The position numbers and the translations under genes are program-made. This document shows, piece after piece, positions 57,934 through 64,000 of a stretch of 64,000 bases of DNA. The stretch spans positions 992,001 to 1,056,000 of the forward strand of contig NC_035924.1 in NCBI RefSeq assembly GCF_000348985.1, in the 5' to 3' direction. Source of the stretch: Huiozyma naganishii CBS 8797 (Eukaryota; Ascomycota; Saccharomycetes; Saccharomycetales; Saccharomycetaceae). The notes beneath the pieces are model-generated. The model was not told where the DNA came from, did not search any database, and saw nothing but the letters and a program-made list of their open reading frames with translations. The first letter of the stretch is position 1. Every line of letters starts with the position of its first letter.

Positions 57934-59295
57934 ATGGCATCCCGTGACAGTCGGCGCGGTGGACGTTCCTGGTTGTGGACGGGCGGTGTGCTCTTTGTAG
58001 GCGCTGTTTCAGTCGGTACGGTCGTGTGGCGGCGGTGGTTGGAGCGGCGGGTCCGAGAGAGGGAGGCTGCTGCTGTGATGAGGGTGAAGGTCAGGGACAG
58101 GTTTGAGGCGACGCAGAGGGAAGTTGTTGCCGCGGTGAGGGCTCTGGTCCCCGTGTTGGAGGATTGTGTAGCGTGGGGTCCCTGCGGCGGTGCCGGCGAT
58201 GCGGAGGGTCCCCTGCCGCTGGACGTCGAGGCGCTGTTTGCACAGTTGAAGAGGGCCAGGGCCGTGGGCGGCGGCGGCGGCGGCGGCGGTGATGTGTTGA
58301 AGAACGAGCTGTGGGAAGAATTGAAGCTTGCCGCGGTGATGAAGCTCGTTATGGTCGCGTATACGGTCTCCGCGCTGACTTTGCTCACGAAGGTGCAGTT
58401 GAACTTGCTCAGCAGGAGACAGTACTTTGAGTTGCTCGCTGAGGTTACGCGAGGGGAAGACAGTGGGTCGTGGTCTTCTACAGTGGCTTCGTGGGTATGC
58501 AATTGGCGCCGTGGCAGTGAGCCTGCCTCCACAATGAGTGCAGACTCTGCAGGTGATGAGCACCGCTACGCGAACGAGAGGGCGTTCCTGTCGCTGTCCT
58601 GGTGGACGATCAACCGAGGATGGTCGTCCCTGCACTCTGCCGTGGAGACCGCAGTCGCCCGCGAGTTTGGTGACGTGCCCGTCCGTGGGACACTCGCTTT
58701 GGATGAGTACGCACAGCGGTTGTCTCGTGTGTTCCAACACTGCAACGGGCTGTTGCTTGAAAGGGGGGCAGTCCCATTTCAAGGACCGATACTTGGGTCA
58801 CTGTTGCTGCCAGATGACACGATGCAGTCGTTCGTGTTGGCGCAGACTCTCGAGGAGACAACTCTCGGGAAGTTAGAGCAAGATGGGGACACACTATTCG
58901 AGCAGCTCGTCGCGGAGACCCGTGGTATAGTGAACCAAGCGACTGGGCAAGACGGTGACGCGGCGATTGTGTTCGAGCAGCTTGTGCAGGAGTCGTACCA
59001 GTACATCCTGGAGTGTATTGCGCAGGGAATTGCCAAGAAGAACAAGAGACCGGAGACTGGTGGAGACACTGTCAACGCGGGCACCACCACCAGTGCACAG
59101 ATGGCCGTGTTTGCCGTAGTGGGCAAGGAAGTGTGTCGTGGGCTGCTCGACACAGCGGTGGTTCCTGGGCCGAACCCTGGTCCCAGTCCCGCAGCGTCCG
59201 CGGACCAATTGCTCGCGCGGCTGGACAGCCTCCCACAATTGGAACAACTCGGCGCAGCTGTCTTCACGGGCACAGACCAACACCACCAGCGGTAA
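57934..59295 (+). CDS. PEX3: Pex3, peroxisomal membrane biogenesis factor
   Basis: 453 residues from the ATG at 57934 (S. cerevisiae 441); upstream in-frame codons open at TTG only. Pex3 is a peroxisomal membrane anchor that receives Pex19 with membrane-protein cargo and recruits Inp1 and Atg36. The N-terminus has a basic stretch then a membrane segment at about 13-32 (SWLWTGGVLFVGAVSVGTV), followed by the cytosolic domain. Family blocks include ELWEELKLAAVMKLVMVAYTVSALTLLTKVQLN and the FLSLSWWTINRGW motif; ESYQYILE is near the C-terminal part. A GGC run encodes eight glycines at about 112-119, not present in the yeast protein. Codon use is very G+C-rich. Confidence 0.93.
   Translation: MASRDSRRGGRSWLWTGGVLFVGAVSVGTVVWRRWLERRVREREAAAVMRVKVRDRFEATQREVVAAVRALVPVLEDCVAWGPCGGAGDAEGPLPLDVEALFAQLKRARAVGGGGGGGGDVLKNELWEELKLAAVMKLVMVAYTVSALTLLTKVQLNLLSRRQYFELLAEVTRGEDSGSWSSTVASWVCNWRRGSEPASTMSADSAGDEHRYANERAFLSLSWWTINRGWSSLHSAVETAVAREFGDVPVRGTLALDEYAQRLSRVFQHCNGLLLERGAVPFQGPILGSLLLPDDTMQSFVLAQTLEETTLGKLEQDGDTLFEQLVAETRGIVNQATGQDGDAAIVFEQLVQESYQYILECIAQGIAKKNKRPETGGDTVNAGTTTSAQMAVFAVVGKEVCRGLLDTAVVPGPNPGPSPAASADQLLARLDSLPQLEQLGAAVFTGTDQHHQR
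58267..58290 (+). repeat. (GGC)7GGT run, poly-Gly in PEX3
   Basis: Seven GGC codons and one GGT encode eight glycines in a loop between the membrane segment and the main cytosolic helices of Pex3. Probably a length-variable linker. Confidence 0.9.
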
Positions 59296-59423
59296 CACCA
59301 CCAACACCAACACCACCTGTTCATCGTCTTCTTTGAACGAAGTGTTCATTTCGAAACAACTTCAACGACAGACACCTTCCAACGACTTCAAGGACACACA
59401 GCCGTCAAGAAGACACCACAGCA

Positions 59424-59996
59424 ATGAGCAACACGAGAGACACTGCGGAGAGGCCCGTCGTGCTGGTCAGCGGCGAGGGGGAGAAGTTCACGGTGGACCG
59501 CCGGATCGCTGAGCGGTCGCTGCTTCTGAAGAACTACCTGAACGACATGCACGACGGTGCGATGGCGCACGGTGACAGCGACGAGGACGACGAAGACGAT
59601 GACGAGGATGAAGACGCTGAGGACGGAGGGGCTATCGTGATGCCCGTGCCGAACGTGCGGTCGTCTGTCTTGCAGAAAGTGATCGAGTGGGCGGAACACC
59701 ACAGGGACTCGACGTTCCCGGACGAGGAGGACGACGACTCGCGGAAGTCCGCGCCCGTCGACGCGTGGGACCGTGAGTTCCTCAAAGTCGACCAAGAGAT
59801 GCTCTACGAGATCATCCTTGCTGCAAACTACCTCAACATCAAGCCGTTGCTCGACGCCGGTTGCAAAGTCGTCGCGGAGATGATCAGGGGCCGCTCCCCG
59901 GAGGAGATCCGCCGCACTTTCAACATCGTCAACGACTTCACCCCAGAGGAGGAGGCAGCGATCAGACGGGAGAACGAGTGGGCTGAGGACCGCTGA
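59424..59996 (+). CDS. SKP1: Skp1, SCF ubiquitin-ligase and kinetochore adaptor
   Basis: 190 residues (S. cerevisiae 194). Skp1 joins F-box proteins to Cdc53 cullin in SCF ligases and is part of the CBF3 kinetochore complex and RAVE. The BTB/POZ-like fold starts [29 protein letters not shown]. The yeast-type acidic insert ([16 protein letters not shown], about 50-67) precedes [20 protein letters not shown]. The last ~75 residues, which bind the F-box ([38 protein letters not shown]), are practically identical to yeast. Flanking gaps are short: 128 bp after PEX3 and 144 bp before the next gene. Confidence 0.98.
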   Translation: MSNTRDTAERPVVLVSGEGEKFTVDRRIAERSLLLKNYLNDMHDGAMAHGDSDEDDEDDDEDEDAEDGGAIVMPVPNVRSSVLQKVIEWAEHHRDSTFPDEEDDDSRKSAPVDAWDREFLKVDQEMLYEIILAANYLNIKPLLDAGCKVVAEMIRGRSPEEIRRTFNIVNDFTPEEEAAIRRENEWAEDR

Positions 59997-60140
59997 CCTG
60001 CCCGCTGACCTGCCCATCACACTCTGGTACGTAACTTAAATATCGCAGTTAATGTTTGTATCTTTGAGCACCACACACCCAACACAAACTGGTGAGAAGC
60101 GAGTACTCGAAGTCGACACACGATCTCGTAGACACTCGGT

Positions 60141-63100
60141 ATGCCTGAGCACGGTCACAGGTCGCTCAGCGACGGGTCTCTGTTCAAGAAGTGGAAGTTG
60201 AAGAAGCATGGCAAGCACAAGAAGAAGAAGGAGGATGGGAAGTTGCAATCGCAGTCGCAGTCACAGTCGCAGATTGCCACACGCCGCGTCCAGGCACCCG
60301 CGGGGGACGCACCCGTGCCGGCGGCACTACCACAGATCAAATTGAACCTGCCCGATATCGCATCCATCCGGACGAGCAGGTCAGCAGCGAGGAGTAGACC
60401 GCTTGCCGGTGCGGAACAAGACGACGGGTCCACCGAGTCCGAGGGGTCTCGCGGCGCACTTGACCTTGCGTTTGTGCCCAGGAGGTCGTTGCAGAATTCG
60501 GCGGCCGGGGTTACGAGAAACTCGGCTGTTGGGCAACCACACGGGTTCTTCAACATCCCAGTGCCTATCGACTCGCACGGGGATCACCAGTCGTCATTGA
60601 CTGCCGCATCGTCAGCCAAATCTGCTCCACCACTAAACAACAACACAGCCCAACCACACCGCACACAGGTACAACACCCTCCGACTCAACTACAACAATC
60701 GCAACCGCCAGAGAGGGACACGTCTACGGGGAGTATCGTGGGGACTATCTTGTCAATGGCTCACAACGCAATCGGACACCTCCCGCGCGGGGCAGCACAC
60801 ACAGACGGTCCCATCCAGAGTATCAACGGGACAAGCACCCCAGAGGAAAGTTCCCCCGTGAGAAGGACCCGTCACGCAGGACAACCCACCATGGACGACT
60901 CCACAATTGAGAACACGGTTATCCACCGCATTCCGAACGCTCAGCATGCCGGAGACGGAACCACAGGGCTAGAACAACCACCACCGGTTAAATCTGATCT
61001 TCAGGGACCACCTGTGAACAGGAGCGGGTCGTTCCTGCGGAACCTGGACTATTTGCTCTCGCCAACAGCTGCAGATATAGACAACATAGAGGATAACAAG
61101 TTGCTCGCGGACGCAAACCCGGACCCAAGACACGCATTGGAAAGAGCAGAGACTGGGAAATTCACCATAGCGGATAACTCCTCCAATAAAGTCACTTTCG
61201 AGGCCGCCACGCAGGGGTCGAAAGACTCTGCAGGAGATCTGAGGGATAGTGTCCCACAGCAGGCACAGGTTCAGCCGCTGCGGGAGGGACAAAACTCCGT
61301 ATTGCCCCAAATCAAACAGGTATCGGATGATCTGGGGGGCAGTGCAAAGAGACCTGCGATAACAAGCCTTGGGAGCGGGAACCTCACGTTGGACATCTTC
61401 ACAAACGATAACAACACGGACGAGATGTCGTCGATGGACCAGCCAAGGAGGAGCACCGAGACAGTCGCTAACGGACAACTGCACCACGAGAATGCCTCAT
61501 CTCAAGGTATACTGAGACCTGCGCTCGCGAATAACTACTCGCAGTCGCAACGGAACAGCAGCTACATTGACGTGACTAAGCACAACCCGATCAACTTGAG
61601 CGTATCGACGGCAAGCAGAGTGAGAAGCAAAACCATGCCCACAAACGACATGAACAACGTGCACGCAAACGAGCCCGTTCAGCCGAGAAGCTCAGAACAG
61701 GGGAAAAGAAACTCGGTACACTCGGTCACATCAACCTCAGAGGAGAATACCTCCTCTAGGGGTAGAAAACCAAGGACCTCATCCAAAAACTTCCTCAACA
61801 GAAGATCGTTCTCCCCGGGGAACATCTCTAAAGTGGTCGTACCCTCTCTGGGACTCAGAAACTCCATGAGCAGGGTGAAAAACAACCTGGACGTATCGGA
61901 GAGCCTGGGCCAGCAGAGAACCCGCATGAGCACAAACTTCTCAGGGGGGGCCAACCCGGTCGTCAACGTAGACTACAGCAAGCCCACAGAGTTGAAGGGA
62001 CTCGACTACGCCTCCGAGAAACGCAACATCGAGTTCCACAACCTGTTCAAGGAAGCAGACCTCAGTTCACACGAGAGACTCATTGTAGACCACAGCTGCG
62101 CACTTTCGAGAGACATTCTATTACAGGGCCGCATCTACATATCGGACCAGCACCTGTGTTTCTACTCGAATATCCTTGGCTGGGTTAGTACAGTCATCAT
62201 ACCGTTCAAAGAGATCGTACAGATCGAAAAGAAGACCACCGCGGGGATATTCCCTAACGGGATAGTCATAGACACTCTCCACACAAAATACGTTTTCGCA
62301 TCTTTCATTTCCAGAGACTCCACTTTCGACCTCATCACAGACGTTTGGAATCAGATCATATTGGGTAGAAGGTACTTGAAGGACGGCGAAGACGGTGAAG
62401 TACCCATGGACTCACATAGCTCGTACAGCTTATCAGGGTTCGATGGAGGGCTTGGCGAGGACGATGATGGCGACGAGGAAGATGACGACGACGATGAGGC
62501 CTTTGATGACGATGATGACGACAACGCTTCGCTCTTGGGTGTGGAAACTGACATGACATCCAGTGACGAACTGAATCCAGACGAACTGCCCTCATCCAAG
62601 GGTAAGCTGGTGCCCTTCCCGGGTCCAGTGAAACATTCACCCACATCGATGGACTACAAACCCGTAGATAACGAAAAACTCGTCAGCGAAACCGTTATAG
62701 ATGCACCACTGGGGCAAGTAGCAGAGGTGTTATACGGCGACGACGTTTCCAGATTGGAGCTTATCCTCAAGAGCCAGAAGAACTTTGATCTGTCACCTAT
62801 CCCAAAATTACTAAAGAACAAAACCAGGGACTATAATTACTACAAACCGCTGCACTTCGGGTTTGGACCTAACAAAACCAAATGTTTAATCACAGACACA
62901 GTTGAACACTATGACTTGAACGACTATGTCCAAGTGTATCAGGAATCTAAGACTCCTGATGTGCCTTCCGGGAACTCCTTTACAGTCAGAATTAACACGA
63001 TCATGACATGGGACTCGGATAACACTACGAAGGTCACGGTATATTTCCTTTGTGAGTGGAGCTCCAAAAGTTGGTTGAAAAGTGCTATTGAAAAGGGCGC

Positions 63101-64000
63101 ATTCGATGGTGTTTTGGAGACCACCAGGATTCAAAACGTGGAGCTCGCAAATTTCGCCAAGAACCAATCTCCAAAGATCAGCAAAAGAAGTTCATCCAAA
63201 AGGGCAGGAGGGGAGAAGCCCTCTGAGGACGACATTGTCTCCTCTTTACCAACACTGGGGCCCCCTACTCATGACCCTACGGAACCTGAATACTTAAAGA
63301 GCAAAGAGGATATCATCATCGAACAATCTGTCAATTTCAATGCTCCGCTGGGAACTGTCTTCCAAATGCTTTACGGTGACGATACTTCATACTTGAAGAA
63401 CATCATTGAGAAGCAGAACAATTTCGACATTTCCAGTATTCCTAAATTTGTCAACAATGAAAGAGAGTACACGTACACTAAACGGTTGGGGAACGCGTTG
63501 GGTCCCAAACAGACTCGGTGCACATTGAACGAGAAAATTGAACATATGGATATTAACAGTTACATCGCCGTCAGGCAGACAGTAAAATCGCACGACGTAC
63601 CTTACGGTAGTGTCTTTACCGTTCACACAAGAATGTTTTATTCTTGGGGTCCAAATAACACTACCAACATGCTTGTGGTGCTGAATGTTGTTTGGTCCGG
63701 TAAGTCTCTATTAAAGGGTACAATCGAGAAGGGCTCTATCGACGGTCAGAAGGCAGGCACAAAAGTTCTAGTGGAGACATTGAATGAAATAATTACTAAT
63801 GGTTCCAAGAAAAAGGCTAGAAAGAGATCAAAAACGACAACAAGAGGCAGTTCCACTAGATCGAAATTATCGACACCAAAACATAATACAACAGCTGCAA
63901 CTAGCAGCAACGATGCGGATTCGGGTATGCTCTCCACTGTTATCTCAATGATTGAAAACTTCAACATCCCATTTGTGTCCGGTAACATTGCAGTAGCAAT
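60141..64000 (+). CDS. LAM2/LAM4-type sterol-transfer protein (5' part, runs off the window)
   Basis: About 1,286 codons, open to the right edge, start MPEHGHRSLSDGSLFKKWKL. Lam2 (Ysp2) and Lam4 are ER-anchored proteins at ER-plasma membrane contact sites that move ergosterol. The first ~610 residues are disordered, Ser/Gln/Asn-rich. A GRAM domain follows at about 630-735 (FHNLFKEADLSSHERLI, LLQGRIYISDQHLCFYSNIL, VSTVIIPFKEIVQIEKKTTA). After an acidic stretch come two StART-like (VASt) domains: about 845-1015 (VIDAPLGQVAEVLYGDD) and about 1054-1225 (VNFNAPLGTVFQMLYGDD). The membrane segment and C-terminus should lie beyond 64000. Next to SKP1 the place matches YDR326C (YSP2/LAM2), but LAM4 is its duplicate on the sister block, so I leave the symbol open. 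Confidence 0.93.
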   Translation, partial: MPEHGHRSLSDGSLFKKWKLKKHGKHKKKKEDGKLQSQSQSQSQIATRRVQAPAGDAPVPAALPQIKLNLPDIASIRTSRSAARSRPLAGAEQDDGSTESEGSRGALDLAFVPRRSLQNSAAGVTRNSAVGQPHGFFNIPVPIDSHGDHQSSLTAASSAKSAPPLNNNTAQPHRTQVQHPPTQLQQSQPPERDTSTGSIVGTILSMAHNAIGHLPRGAAHTDGPIQSINGTSTPEESSPVRRTRHAGQPTMDDSTIENTVIHRIPNAQHAGDGTTGLEQPPPVKSDLQGPPVNRSGSFLRNLDYLLSPTAADIDNIEDNKLLADANPDPRHALERAETGKFTIADNSSNKVTFEAATQGSKDSAGDLRDSVPQQAQVQPLREGQNSVLPQIKQVSDDLGGSAKRPAITSLGSGNLTLDIFTNDNNTDEMSSMDQPRRSTETVANGQLHHENASSQGILRPALANNYSQSQRNSSYIDVTKHNPINLSVSTASRVRSKTMPTNDMNNVHANEPVQPRSSEQGKRNSVHSVTSTSEENTSSRGRKPRTSSKNFLNRRSFSPGNISKVVVPSLGLRNSMSRVKNNLDVSESLGQQRTRMSTNFSGGANPVVNVDYSKPTELKGLDYASEKRNIEFHNLFKEADLSSHERLIVDHSCALSRDILLQGRIYISDQHLCFYSNILGWVSTVIIPFKEIVQIEKKTTAGIFPNGIVIDTLHTKYVFASFISRDSTFDLITDVWNQIILGRRYLKDGEDGEVPMDSHSSYSLSGFDGGLGEDDDGDEEDDDDDEAFDDDDDDNASLLGVETDMTSSDELNPDELPSSKGKLVPFPGPVKHSPTSMDYKPVDNEKLVSETVIDAPLGQVAEVLYGDDVSRLELILKSQKNFDLSPIPKLLKNKTRDYNYYKPLHFGFGPNKTKCLITDTVEHYDLNDYVQVYQESKTPDVPSGNSFTVRINTIMTWDSDNTTKVTVYFLCEWSSKSWLKSAIEKGAFDGVLETTRIQNVELANFAKNQSPKISKRSSSKRAGGEKPSEDDIVSSLPTLGPPTHDPTEPEYLKSKEDIIIEQSVNFNAPLGTVFQMLYGDDTSYLKNIIEKQNNFDISSIPKFVNNEREYTYTKRLGNALGPKQTRCTLNEKIEHMDINSYIAVRQTVKSHDVPYGSVFTVHTRMFYSWGPNNTTNMLVVLNVVWSGKSLLKGTIEKGSIDGQKAGTKVLVETLNEIITNGSKKKARKRSKTTTRGSSTRSKLSTPKHNTTAATSSNDADSGMLSTVISMIENFNIPFVSGNIAVA

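Overview
The window is nuclear DNA of a budding yeast of the Saccharomycetaceae that descends from the whole-genome duplication. Genes are intronless, start at ATG, use CTG as leucine in conserved positions, and run in the reverse of the order of the S. cerevisiae YDR326C-YDR349C block on chromosome IV. Three genes whose S. cerevisiae relatives lie on the sister block of chromosome VIII (TRA1, IPI1, STE12) are interleaved with them. This is the double-conserved-synteny pattern expected after the duplication. The fairly high G+C of the right third, the expanded hexose-transporter (HXT) array and the gene set suggest Kazachstania, perhaps K. naganishii. That species guess is inference only.

Left part (1-13969): the N-terminal half of TRA1 (minus strand, running off the window), then YPS7, PAL1, MRP1 and SVF1. 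Middle (13970-33895): a tandem array of four HXT genes on the plus strand. The first resembles HXT1/HXT3 and the other three resemble HXT6/HXT7/HXT4. The third copy carries an 18-N assembly gap replacing about 576 bp. Promoters here are long (1.7-5 kb) and full of Mig1-like G-rich sites and Rgt1-like CGGANNA sites. A palindromic GGGGCCCCGG occurs once upstream of every copy. Between copies 1 and 2 are two solo LTRs with perfect 5-bp target duplications and a pair of inverted, decayed coding relics. Between copies 2 and 3 lies an intact 834-aa gene derived from a hAT transposase.

Right part (34287-64000): a compact run of housekeeping genes. These are cytosolic arginyl-tRNA synthetase, FCF1, a MATE transporter, MRPS28, MRX8, SWR1, IPI1, RQC1, STE12, IRC3, GPI8, UBX5, PEX3, SKP1 and the start of a LAM2/LAM4 sterol-transfer gene. 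Spacing falls to about 80-150 bp at the far right. MSN5, which sits between SWR1 and MRX8 in S. cerevisiae, is absent here.

Regulatory sites match gene functions: PAC/RRPE boxes before ribosome-biogenesis genes (FCF1, IPI1), Puf3 sites in the 3' flanks of mitochondrial ribosomal protein genes (MRP1, MRPS28), and pheromone-response elements before STE12. No tRNA, rRNA, CRISPR or convincing intron was seen. Product names rest on recognising protein families from the sequence; no database search was run.
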